Shown here: in pieces, positions 48,001 through 60,082 of the stretch | Position numbering within the stretch: the stretch's first letter is position 1 | How the letters are laid out: each line of letters begins with the position of its first letter | Assembly: GCA_959347315.1 (NCBI GenBank) | Contig: OY365809.1 | Location: 40,493,219 to 40,557,218, forward strand | Direction: 5' to 3' | DNA: 64,000 nucleotides | Source: Bimastos eiseni | Lineage: Eukaryota > Annelida > Clitellata > Crassiclitellata > Lumbricidae | Program-made: the position numbers and the translations under genes | The notes under the pieces: generated by a model | What the model was told of the DNA's origin: nothing | The model's input: the letters and a program-made list of their open reading frames with translations, nothing else | Database searches by the model: none

Positions 48001-48813
48001 AAATTGACGTCTTCTTAATCGGCAACTCATCGTTGCGCGGTATCTCGTAGGGTGCTCGCATGGGTTTGACTTTCAACCCGACGAGAAGGGCCCTTTGCCG
48101 AAAACTCCCGCTCCGTTGGCAGTGCGGAAGGCAGCGGCTTGCTTGAGTTGGATAACGTGGCCGAGTGATAGCGAATTATCTGCAGGCTAATGACCGACCA
48201 TTCTAAATTGATGCCATCCGTGATCGTTCTTTTGTGAAATAGCGCTGAATGAGGTATGCACATCGCTGTCTTATATTTATCACTAAAACGTTATAACTGT
48301 AAATAGCAGCGTTACGTTGGGCCTAATCAAACGTTATTTTGATTGTATATCCTTAATCCTTTGCGTAATATTCATAGGCGTAATATTCATTACCGATCAT
48401 ATGGGGTAGCACTAAACACCTAAAAGACATCTAAAAGGCCGAAAGATACCGAAAAGCACAAAGAAATTACTTCTGTAGTTTTGTATCGATAGACTATACG
48501 GGTAAATCATTTACGGTGCTTTTCGGTATGTTTTCGATGTTTAGTGCTTCCGATTATGGGTGATTATAATAAGGCTTATTATTTAAGATTATATAAGTCA
48601 AACAGGTTGTCACATCTGCCGGTGTTGCCTGCTAGGCGTCTATCACTTTAGTTGGATCGGGTAAAGTCCCTCGGTTATTAGCAGCCACCATATCTGCGCT
48701 TTTGACGTTCGCTTTAAGATTGTAAAATGCTCGAAGATTGGCGCGTTCCATGGTTGCCGATTATTCAAAGTTACACATTAAAAGTTCATTGCCCGATACT
48801 GCAGTCACGATAG
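48001..48813. other. No gene recognised
   Basis: Short frames only. A phrase CGAAAAGCAC/GTGCTTTTCGG at about 48450 and 48517 forms a small inverted repeat with CTAAACACC/GTTTAGTGC nearby, suggesting a short foldback element (about 48410-48550) of unknown type. Confidence 0.35.
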
Positions 48814-48821
48814 TCACAGCA

Positions 48822-49318
48822 AGGGCACAGATAAAATGCTGATCGGTCATGCTGATTGGTGGGTAAAATGCTGATTCGCTTTACTGATAAACAGTGCTGT
48901 CTGTTTGTTGATTTTAATGCTTCATGAACTAAGTCGGTTATTATTTAAACCAGTATTGAAGACAACTATGTTCTGATTAACTGTGACTAATATATAAGTA
49001 GGCCTATGATGACCAATGCCTCATAAGCAGTGCTGTTTGTTTGTTGATTTTAACTATATTGAAGACAACAAATTTCTAATTAACTGTCATTAATACAATT
49101 AGTACATTGATTAATGCTTCATGAACTCTTTAAACCAAAGAGGCTTAAAGGCTTCATAAATACTTCTTTGTAAATTTTACCAATCAGCATTTTATCAATC
49201 AACATTTTACCATTCACCTTGCTGATTGTCTGCTTTGTAAAATTATGACCAGTCAGCAAGTAGTTCCGATCAGCATTTTACCTCAGCAGATCAGCAAATC
49301 AGCATTTTACCTGTGCCC
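48822..49318. mobile_element. Inverted-repeat DNA element with AAAATGCTGAT subterminal repeats
   Basis: Exact 8-bp duplication TCACAGCA (48814-48821; 49319-49326). The ends share GGGCACAG(A/G)TAAAATGC in inverted orientation, and TAAAATGCTGAT-type words are repeated inside both ends. This is consistent with a non-autonomous hAT element. It has no transposase frame. Confidence 0.86.
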
Positions 49319-49413
49319 TCACAGCAATAGATGTTGTGTAACTGACCAGCAGAAGCCCGTGGAAAATTTTTACTGTTCGTTTTTGGCTGTTTGCAATATG
49401 GCGGCTGCCGCTT

Positions 49414-49776
49414 TGGAGTGTTGGTAAAATGCAAAGCAGCGAACTGCGAACCGGTAAAACACGAACCAAAATGCGAACCATAGATGCGAACGGATCAGGT
49501 TAAGGTATCGTGAGGGTCGGTTAGGGTCAGGGTGGGCATCGTGAGGGTCGGTTATTATTAGGGTTAGTGTAGTTGATAGATAGCGTTCAGGGTCATGGCT
49601 AGTATCGTTTATAGATAATTGCCGAGAACCTTTGGCCGCATGAATAAAAATATAAATGGCAACCATAGGTGCAAACCTGTCACTTGGCTTTTGGCAGCCA
49701 ATCGAAGACAAGTTCGCAAACGGTTCACATTTTACCAGTTCGCCGGTTCGCGGTTCGCATTTTATCCACACCCACC
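49414..49776. mobile_element. Inverted-repeat element with AGGGTC/TTAGGG-rich interior
   Basis: The ends GTGTTGGTAAAATGC and, reversed, GTGTGGATAAAATGC continue as imperfect inverted repeats made of GCGAACC words for about 45 bases. The centre has GTGAGGGTCGGTTAGGGTC repeats and a GGCCGCA segment also found at 9107-9235. No target duplication is evident. Confidence 0.6.
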
Positions 49777-50323
49777 ACGTTGTTGAAATCTCCAGAAAAA
49801 TTGCGTGTTCTTGTGAACAGTAGATGCTCTTTTTCTACCTTCACTTAAACCATAATTGTAATTGGGAACAATGCCAACACACCCAATTAAGATTATTACA
49901 TTTAAACAAATTTCTTATAAATTTACAATTTCTTAAGAAATATTTCATTTGTGAAATAATCATGCAGCGCATTTTCTCTGATGGAAGGCATGCATGCATG
50001 TAGATATTTTTATTTCAGCTTTCTTTCCATGCTCACGTTGTTGTTACAGATCAGATACGTTGCACATAATGGACATCAAAATCAAAGTCTGTTGGGAGAA
50101 CTTTATTATGGTATGAGTAATTGAAGTCAGCCTTCGATTGTGAATTTTAAAAGCCATGGCTCTAATTTTCGCATTGTAAATTCGTAAATATATAATGCCT
50201 CCACCAGAACAATTTACTCAGCTATTTTGGATTCTTTTGAGACTTTATGTAGAGCCTGTAGATAACAGAAACATAAAAAAACTTAGGTTTGTTATGATGG
50301 TTTTGTTTTATAGGCCATGATTA

Positions 50324-50441
50324 TTAGGGATGAACCGAGTGTCTATTTTGTGCCGAATCAGAGTATCGAGTTTGCGAGTTTAATTGTTCCGAGTCCGAGT
50401 TTCTAATATTTATAGAAATTCTCAAGTTTTGGTTCATCCCT
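50324..50441. mobile_element. Miniature hAT-like element, 118 bp
   Basis: Exact 8-bp duplication CATGATTA (50316-50323; 50442-50449). The ends contain AGGGATGAACC and GGTTCATCCCT, similar in start to the Ac-type TAGGGATG terminus. Confidence 0.85.
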
Positions 50442-50852
50442 CATGATTACCATGGGGTCATGGAAGGGTTGATCATCAAGGTTAGTAGGTCACTACAGTT
50501 GACATTCTCATGGCCCTGCTGATGAAGGGTTGGCACATATGTAGCAATTCAACTTTTGTGGGCAGCATGGCAAGCACAGCTTAAAATTATTGCAATTGGA
50601 AGTTGATGGCTAGTCTTTCAATGTGACATTATATCAGCAAATTACGCTTTAGAAGGGCGTATAACTGTTTCTGTAACACGTGGTTTAAGTAAGATCTGTT
50701 TTATTAAGATGCGCTGTGAATGATAGTTGTATTGTATTGTATAATGAGGACTTACAAGATTTTGACATATTGGATATTGATGCAGGTTTAACAATTTTTT
50801 GACTTTTTTGTGATGACTTGGGCAGAAATTCTTAGCCAAAATACTTCACAGA

Positions 50853-51079
50853 CAGGGCCGTATCGAGCTATAATTGTGTCCTGTGCCCAGCATCAATCTG
50901 GCACCCCACATTTTGAAAATAGTATTTGCGTCCTGTGCCTAGCATCAATCTGGCGCCCCCACATTTTAAAAATAGTGCATTTTATGGAATAATAAGTTAT
51001 TCCATCCTGAAATTTGCGCCATTTCCACGTTTGTGCCCTGGGCAACGGTCCCGCTGGCCCCTCCCTGAGTACGGCCCTG
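50853..51079. mobile_element. Miniature hAT-like element (CAGGGCCGTA ends)
   Basis: Exact 8-bp duplication TTCACAGA (50845-50852; 51080-51087). The ends are CAGGGCCGTAT and, reversed, CAGGGCCGTAC. An internal tandem duplication of about 50 bases carries GCATCAATCTGG twice. Confidence 0.92.
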
Positions 51080-51087
51080 TTCACAGA

Positions 51088-51302
51088 TGCAATATTGAAT
51101 GCACAACACTTGTATAAGATGTGATATTCCAGTTTATTGACTCCATACACATTCTTTTAAACAGGATGCCAAACCTGAACTGATTGGATAGCCTTCTTTT
51201 TGGCATTAATATTAGGGTTTCCCAATTGATATCTCAGCTTTCAATTAATTTAATTTAACTTTAATTATTATATATATATATTATATATATACATATATAT
51301 AT
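51088..51302. other. No gene recognised; TA-rich end
   Basis: Non-coding, running into a TA microsatellite from about 51270. Confidence 0.4.
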
Positions 51303-51425
51303 TTACAATACAACTTGGCATTTATAACGCTCTTTATCACGACAAGTCGCGTTCGAAAGCGCGTACACGTCTCGATGACGCAACTGCAGTTGTAATGCAG
51401 AGCATTGTGTGCGAAGGACTATATA
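51303..51425 (-). mobile_element. tRNA-derived SINE family 2, 3' fragment
   Basis: On the minus strand it matches the body and tail of the SINE at 61350-61580, from the CCTTCGCACACAATGCTC phrase through the CTGCAGTTGCGTC phrase to AAATGCCAAGTTGTATTG. The tRNA head is missing. TA microsatellites lie on both sides. Confidence 0.78.
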
Positions 51426-51872
51426 TAAATATATATATTTATATATATATAAACCGATATTATATATATATATATATATATATAAAATAATATCGGTGAG
51501 GATGATCATTATTAAGGCAACCCACCGGAAATTTCAAATTAGCAGTCATTTAATGAACCTGACCGAATTTTGTAACGGAGCCTCATAATAACAGATTTAT
51601 TAGAATCTTTAATACATTATTGATTCATTATTATGCCTTCTTATGTTAATTTTCTAGGCATTGCAGTCTGATTAACACTTGAACGTCTTAGAAATCAAAG
51701 CGCAAATTAGTTTACAGCAACGAACGAACAGGTTAGTTAGCACAATAAGGGCCATAATTTATTACAAATGAAAGGGTCGCGAAACCTTTGATGCAGACAG
51801 TACGCATCATGCGATAGTTCATATTCACATCTACTTTGAAGATAGCATATGATGTGTGTATTTGTTTATAAT
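51426..51872. other. No gene recognised
   Basis: TA-rich microsatellite to about 51485, then unremarkable AT-rich sequence. Confidence 0.4.
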
Positions 51873-52267
51873 CAATGTTCCCTCTAATTGTGTTAGGCAA
51901 GAAGCTTTGTGTGTGCAATATTTTATAAATGGTTGACACTTTTGTGCGCAGGTCCTGGCTGAATGCGATGATAGATAAATTAAGCTTAGGCTATTATTAT
52001 CGAACAGTCTATGGTGATAAGTTCTGATGACTTGAGAAAGTTCCTGGGCTAAAGCTAACTAAGGGGGACGTATCATCCAAGGAACCTACGTTTCTGGACT
52101 AAGGAAGACCGCAGCCGGCACGGATACTCGATTGACATAGTTTCATAAAAAGAAATCGTGACTCGTTTTATAATTTTTATAGCTGTGTGTGCACACTAAA
52201 TTTTAGTGTGCGCTGGTTCCACGGACCGTGTGCGCGAGCACACGCACACAGCTTAGAGGGAACATTG
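51873..52267. mobile_element. Non-autonomous hAT-like element family 3, second copy
   Basis: Perfect 15-bp inverted ends CAATGTTCCCTCTAA and TTAGAGGGAACATTG. The flanking 8-mers TTGTTTAT and GTGTTTAT are similar, but three bases (AAT) lie between the left one and the element. The interior matches 30449-31014. Confidence 0.82.
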
Positions 52268-52938
52268 GTGTTTATGTATGTAGGCCTACGAATGCGTATG
52301 TGTATTATGTAATGTTGCAATGCATGCCATTTTATATATATGTATGTATGTATGAGTGTATGCTTGGTTATTTGATTGTAAAAATATATATGCACCACAT
52401 TGCTAAGTTCAAGATGCCAAGGACAGAACGCCTAAAATACCTAGGTCCATACAAAGCCCAGTTGATGTCGTCATGAAAGTGTTTGCCGGAAAATGAAATA
52501 ATCTAGAAACTTAATAAATATTGAGCCTTGCGATTCGTGAAACTATGTAGAATTCAAAGATGGTGCAATGCAATATGGCGTCCGGAGTATAAAAATGGAG
52601 GCTGCAATACTTTGATAATCTGACTTCGAATCCTTCCGTATTAAACGTCCCAGTTGAAACCTCTAACGCAGAATCAGTTCGTTGAATTCGTGTATGCTTT
52701 GGATCGAAAGTGTATTATAGAAACGGAATGTATATAGGCCTATATGTACAGAAATATCAGAATTAGCATAGACGCGTAAACATGCACGCCGTATCAAAAT
52801 CTGTCAGTTTAGATTTATAGCGTTTCCTGTTGTACCCTCGAACTATTTATACAGAACGTCGCTGGCTGCGTCTGTTTATAGATCGCGGCCCACCGTGCGC
52901 CATGTTGTAAGGGTTCTTCTGAAGCGCATTTTCTTCGT

Positions 52939-55900
52939 CTACCAAACAGAGCATTTCTTGACGGGATTCATTCGACTGCCCACCGGACAGTTATACGCCC
53001 TGGAGAAGTCGTAGGAGTTCGATAGAGGACCGATGACTCTGTTTGCCAGCCAAAAACAAATTATTCAAGTAAGAAGTATCTTTAATTCAATTATTCATTT
53101 ATTTATTTCTGTTGAGTATTTATATAGTGCTCCTTAAGAATCTACTCAGGATCAATCCCAGCCCAGCCACGACTAAAGACAAATCTGTGTCACTTGCTCG
53201 TTTCTATAAATATCAGCGAAGGCGCAATACAAATAAAACGTCATACAAAGTGATGGCGTGTTACCATGGAAGTATGTCGATCTGTTTTTTGTGTGTGGAA
53301 TATGACCTTTTGTGGCGCTTTAACTCGACACCATAATAACGGCGCTATAGAAGCTAGTAGATGTTAGATGTTACATTTGATTTAATGTAACCTTCCTTAC
53401 ATAGGTGATACGGATTGACAATTCCTTATCGAGAAACAAAGTGACTTAGGCCCATATATATTCCTAATATGAGGGACCGTACTCATCAACCAACGCAGAT
53501 GGCTAGATGACTACTTCATTGTGTAAATGGATCATTAGGTTCAAATCCAGAGTCTTAAAATGAAATAGGTCAAATTGGCGGTGGACTGAACGGGTGTCTA
53601 TGCACAATGAAAGGTCAATAATTGTGGTAGCGTTCGTTTTCCAAATCTGGGAGTGTTCGCCCCACTGCTCCGCCTGCGATGACTCCTAGGATGGCTCTGA
53701 ATTCATGAGCCTTTTCGTCTGGCTTCGGTCACACTTGCTTAGAGAAATATCATCTTGAACCATCACCTTGTTGGTCCTGGGCTATGGACTGAGGTTCTCA
53801 GTTTATGTAGCGCCTCTTCGTCTCGCATAATTCCACACCAGATCTACAGAACGGCATTCAACATAATCGAACACTGGTGAAAGCCTAGGCATAATTATAT
53901 ATATACATTATATGCACGATACGCTGAAACACCTTCGAGGAACTTATCTAAACAGCGCCATTGTTATACGTCCTCACATTAACTAATAGTTTTATTTCAT
54001 GTACATTTTTAAGTGCCATTAAATAGGCTTACGTGTGAAGCTGATGATGTTTACAATAGAGAATTGCTGTAGATGAAAACAGTAATTTAGCTTCATCGTG
54101 TTAAGTCAGAACTTAGCGCTGAAACTTAACCACACTATTATAAATAAGGACGATTATAACCAATGGATTCCCAACGTAATCGTAATCGAAATCTAGGAAG
54201 AAGCTTCTACAGCGCCCAAAAAGGGCGACATCGAGATATTCACAGCCCTTAGTCAAAACATAACCGATAGTTTGGGGTGAAATCGGTCCCATGGCGTTAT
54301 ATTATATGACCGCAAAGGATTTAGTTGAAAACTGCACCACAGCCGGCACTCTGGCAATGCCAGTCCCAAGTCTGGATAAAATATGAGGGCGATGCTAAAA
54401 GGGTTGTATGCAAGACTTTAAACTGCAAGACCAAGAGGAGGCCGAGACGATGAGGTGCCCAGACCGAGACTGAGACCGAGACACTAGGTTCAAGACAGTG
54501 AGATGCCGAGACCGACACAGTGAGGTGACGAGACCGAGACACTAGGTTTAAGACAGTTCGATTATGGTGGTTTTACATCAATGACGAACTAATAGCCATT
54601 AGTTATTGTTTGTCAGTAGGCCTAACTTCAAATTGCGTACACGCAAACTTCACAATTTCAGGTTCTCTCTGACACTTTTCCACTCTAAGACAATTGAATT
54701 GATTTCAGTATCATGTGATTCGCGCGTTAACCAGAATTACCGTTTCTCGTAAATTCCGGTTTCAGTTTCTAGCGCAAAATTGCAAGACAGCTAACGCGAA
54801 ACTGATCGAAACCGCTTGTACGAGACAGAACAAGACTTTCACTTCAAGACAGTTTCTAAAAATTCGAGACACTACCTCGAGATCGAGACACTAAAAAACT
54901 GTCTGGAGACGTCTCGAGACCGAGACACTGTCTCGAGACTATACAACTCTGGATGCTAACGACCTTTCTTATCGACTCATCGCACGGTATCATTAACCTG
55001 AAACGACTGCTGTTACAGTGCTGTAGTTGAAAGTTTTCTGTCCGACTTGTCGGAGTCCACAAAGACGCGGTTCGCTTTGTAGGCTTAAGCGTTAATAAAT
55101 ATGGATGAGATGGTTGCCATAGATACCTGTGCATAGTTCAAGAAGAACAGTTGATTGTGGTTTAAGTGGATGCCAGGCAGCGGTGGCTCCTCGCCGTTTC
55201 TCTTCACCCATTCCTGGTAGGCCTATATGAGGAGAAAGACAGCCACGAAGAACACATCGAGTATACAATCAAAATATGTCTGAGACTATAGCCTGCTCAC
55301 TTGTCTCCTCTCGCCTCGATTATGCTAATTCACTTTTTGTCGGTCTCTCAGACCTTGAACTCAAAAGGCTTCAACGTATCCAAAATACGTTAGCTCGAGT
55401 AGTGCTACGTGTCCCACTACGAACATGCTCCTCTGCCCTACTCCACCAGCTGCATTGGCTCCCTGTTGAATTCAGAATCAAATTTAAGTTAGCTTGTTTG
55501 ACCTACAAAGCCATCATCACCAGTACACCAACCTATATTGATGCTCTACTAACTCCTTACAATCCTCGTTGCTTACGATCATCAAGTACAGGTCTTTTAG
55601 TTGAACCACGATGCAGAACAGTTATGGGCTCTCGTGCATTTCATGTCTCTGCTCCTAGGGAATGGAATCGACTGCCACTCTCTCTTCGTAGCTCAAATTC
55701 ACTTCCTTCCTTCAAAAGGCGACTCAAAACTCACTATTTCTCTTTGTCTTTCAAGGATTTGGAAATCTAATTGCATCTTCTCCTGGCGACTGACTATTTG
55801 CGCCTCAGATTCACATTTAGGTGTGACCTTGTGCGCGTTACAAATTTAATAATTGAATAAATAAATAAATAAATAAATACGTATGTACTCATGTACTTAT

Positions 55901-58900
55901 GTAATCCTACATATGTATGTATGCATGCATGTATGTATGTATGTATATATGTGTGCGTGCGTGTTAATGTTATGATGTCTGAACTATAGCAACATATAAA
56001 TTATAGTGTTGGCATACTGACCCTGAATGATTCCTTAAGTCCTCCGTTGTCAGCGATGTTCTCTCCTTGCGTATTTCTTCCGTCTATCTGGTTTCAGTCA
56101 TCAACAACACAAAGAAGAATCCTCTCTCAATATCGCTTTGTATTGAACGGGAATTATTTTTACTAAATTCTCCGAATGAATGTAATGAACTATATACGAA
56201 TTTTAGCATCACATATGAACAATAGCTATCAGTTTATATTAAGCAATAGGTCAACAAATTAAATAATTAGTTCTTAAGCAGATAATGATAAACAAGAAAT
56301 AGGGATCTAGGACAATTACGTATGTATGTATGTATGTGTGTCGCATCTTACCCTTATACTATTCGAGGGTTATTGTCCGGTGGATTATTTGTATCGGGGG
56401 TAATTGTCCGGAGGTAATTGTCCGGGGGGTAATTTGTACGGGGGTAATTGTCCGGGAGGTAATTGTCCGGGGGTAATTGTCCTGTTACCAGAAAGAGGAA
56501 GGAAGAGCTTTGTGAGTTACTTAAACAGGACTAGACCTTACATCATTATTGTTCTCTTCGACCGGATACACCTTTGATTGGTGTGTGCTGTGAGAGGCGC
56601 TATATGAATTTATAATTACAGCGCATTACAAGGCATACATTTACGAATTGTGATGTTAATTACGAAATGATGAATATTAATTACGTGGAGTCCAAGTGGT
56701 TCGAGTACATAGTTTGAGTATTGATCGATCATGCACTGAGCTCTCTCTCGAAAGGCTTTGATTGTGTCGTTGTTCCACCATTGCCTCAGGTTTCCATCCT
56801 TGTCATACTGGCGACCTAGCGTATACAGCGGACAACAGTCACACCAGATTAGATACCATTTGGTATAAAATTAAAAAAGCGAGGCGATCTTTAATGTCCA
56901 CACGCAGTACTTGGTCCCATTTGTACGTTTCTAAACGGGTTTTGCTTTTATATACGACAACAGTCAAAGCGTCGAAGGCTCACAACTCGGAGTACTGTTA
57001 AACTAGATCAAATGCCATTTGATATTAAATTAAATCCAAGGCCTACTTGTATATTTTAACTATTATGATTTGTGTAAGATCTTTCGGAAGTTAGAGAGGC
57101 CATTCAGGCCATCCAAGTGAAGGTTGTAAATTTGTGTTAGAGCAATGTTCACTGAATCCATGAGTGTGACTTCTGGCTAAACAGAACGAAGAAGAATGCA
57201 ACGAAAAAGAAGTGAATATTTAACCGCAGCAGATAGAACACGAAGACGAAGATAAATACAAAAATAAGATCAAAAGAAGATGTCAGGAAACAACAATAAG
57301 ACTATAAGAGTAGGACAAACGATGTTAATTGAAAGAAGAAAAGACAAAAGAAAGACAGAATACACTGAGGGAAAGACAAAAGAACATCGACAAACCTTTG
57401 TCGTCGAACCCATGTGTTATTTCATGACCAATAACGACGCCAATTCCGCCGTAGTTTAAAGACCTAGAAAGACAGAGACAGAAAGTCTCTCATAATATAT
57501 AACCTAGAAGATGATGAGTTCCGCAATTCTTGAACATCCGCAATTCTATTCAATAGTCAGACTCGACAGTCTTTAAACATAATGAAATGTTCGTAATTGT
57601 AATCAAAAACTTAAAATTTATGAAACATCACAGCCAACTAAACGCAAAGCACTCTCCAATAGACCATAGCTGAAGTTGGTAAAGAGTGTGACTAGTTTAA
57701 CATTCGTTTATCTTTCTCCTACATAGACCCCTTCTCGATGTGCTTACTTTGGAAAGTGGTGACTGTAAAAGATCGGTTGTAAAATGCCAGCTGGGAAAAC
57801 TACAGATAGAAAACACATAACACAGCAATTATTTGATGAATATCGGATAGCTCATACGAGTCATCATAAGTGACGACAAAATGAAACTACGTCCAATTCA
57901 GATTGCACGCAACCTACAATCAGGCAAGTGGATTATGTAAATTATTACTTAGAGTGTGTCTATTAGATTATGACGCAGATTGTGACGTAGATTATGAAGT
58001 AGATTTTAATGTAATCATGACGCATAGTATAACGAAGATTATGAGGCAGATTATGACGCAGACTATGAAGAAGTTTATTATGTACATTGTAGATTTGGAC
58101 GTACACGTAGGCCTACATAATGGCGTAGATTATGAAGAATGTAATGATGTAGATTATTACGTAGATCATGGCGTAGATTATAACGTTATGATAGATCATG
58201 TAGCAGACGATGATGCAGACTATGACCCAGGTTATGACGTGGATAATTACGTAGATTATGGAGGTAAGTATATAAGGAAGTAAGTAGGGAAGTAGGCATT
58301 TACTAAATTCCTTTAGACCAGATAGTTATTATTTACCGATATCGTTTGTGTTCGGATTGTAGAACGCATTAACGACGGCTGGATCCTGTTCCCAACTAAA
58401 AAAAATAATTACAATATCAACGTTAATCTGAGAAATTCTCAGCGTCACACAATCGTAATTAACTCATTTATGCATACAGACCATCCTTAAAACCGGCGCT
58501 ATATCAATTTAAACCCGGAAGAACCAGCATGGAGTAAGATGCTTCTGTGGACTAATGGGCTAGATTTCTCACTGCATAATCATCTATTTACCAATATATT
58601 AACGCATTGTCATAGGCCTATATCATGTAGCAAAATGTCAAATATCACCGCAATTATTAGTAAACTGCGACAATTAAAGCACTTTGATATTGGCCGGTAT
58701 ATTGACGGCGGCATTCATTCGGTGGCGCATTTTTTCGAAATCCAATACAGCGGAAAATTCCTAGTGCATTGTCTCTTGCATCAATAAATTGTGCCTGCTA
58801 AATGCAGGGCACCAATTTATTCACGAGCGCTGCGTCGAGTCAAAGGAGTCGTCTAGAGTGATTACTGTTATGTAACGTAATGTTACGATAATATTAAGAC

Positions 58901-60021
58901 TCTGGTGGAGTCTCACTTGTTCTTAAGAATCGGTTCTCGTAGGATGTTGAAGTTTTTCATCGCGTCGTGTTTTGCGATTTTCAGCATGTTGTCGAAGTGT
59001 CGGTCGCGTGTCAAATGTAACTGAAGATCAAATCAAGACAATGTCACGTCATTTCATTAAGTCACTTCATGTCATGTCATGAATTCACGTCGGGTCATGC
59101 CAAGGATGTCATTATTACACGTCCAGCTATGGCATGTCATGAATACACGTCAAACCATGTCATGGAGTCAAGTCATGCTATGCAATCTCGTCAGCCATAT
59201 CTTGTCATGATGACACGTCATGACATGTCATGAAGCCATATCTTGCAATCTTGTCCTATCCATACTCGTGTCATGTAGATCTGTCGCTAAAATTATTTGT
59301 ATCATGTAAATGTAGGTCAAGTCCGGAAAAACAGGGGCATTGGCTCCAAACAGACACAAGCTCCAGATACAATCAAACAGACTCACATACAACCAAACAT
59401 ATAAGCCTACATATAGAACCAACAATACACACATGCAATTAGTCAGACACTCACAGAACCAAACAGACACCTACCAAACGAAACAGGCACACATGCAACC
59501 AAACAGACGTATACTTACATCCAATCAGTCTGTCCACGCATGAAGAGACAAATAAAACGAGGCATCAGTAAGCCGATAAGCGCATTCATGGTAGGCTACT
59601 TAGAGACCCATATGTTTTCCTCTATTACAGCGTAGATAGCGCTAGATAAACAGCCTACGAGTAACCATCTGTGTTGATGAGATGCGTGTAATGGTCTCGT
59701 GTAATCACCCCTTCGTAGAATGCGTCCAGTTCTGTGGCGTTTAGAATGAATTCCGGATAACCGATTCTCTCAATCATCGCATTTGCCTGAAACATCAAAC
59801 ATTATGGTCACCGATCAGGATCAACTGACCATGTACTGTACTCGATAACGTAAAGGGCAACCAACTGTCCATCAATTTATTACGAAGTTACGAGTCTAGG
59901 TCGACTTACTATAGGAACAACGTATCCTTCCATCCGTCCGTCCATCCGTCCATATCTTTCTCTCTATCTCTGTCTGCCTCTGTCTGTCTGCTTTCTGTCT
60001 CTCTCCCCCTATATATCTCTC

Positions 60022-60082
<61 letters not shown>

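Noticed and set aside
54241..54345. Candidate M13 exon starting near LWCSFQ
   Set aside because: It lacks the HSPG block; the real exon with IWCG and VHSPG is at 53767-53843.
54321..55134. Minus-strand open frames rich in Ser/Val/Arg
   Set aside because: They lie in hAT element copy C and its flank, between two M13 exons in another frame.
57903..58283. Asp/Tyr-rich 126-codon open frame
   Set aside because: It is a translated intronic minisatellite.
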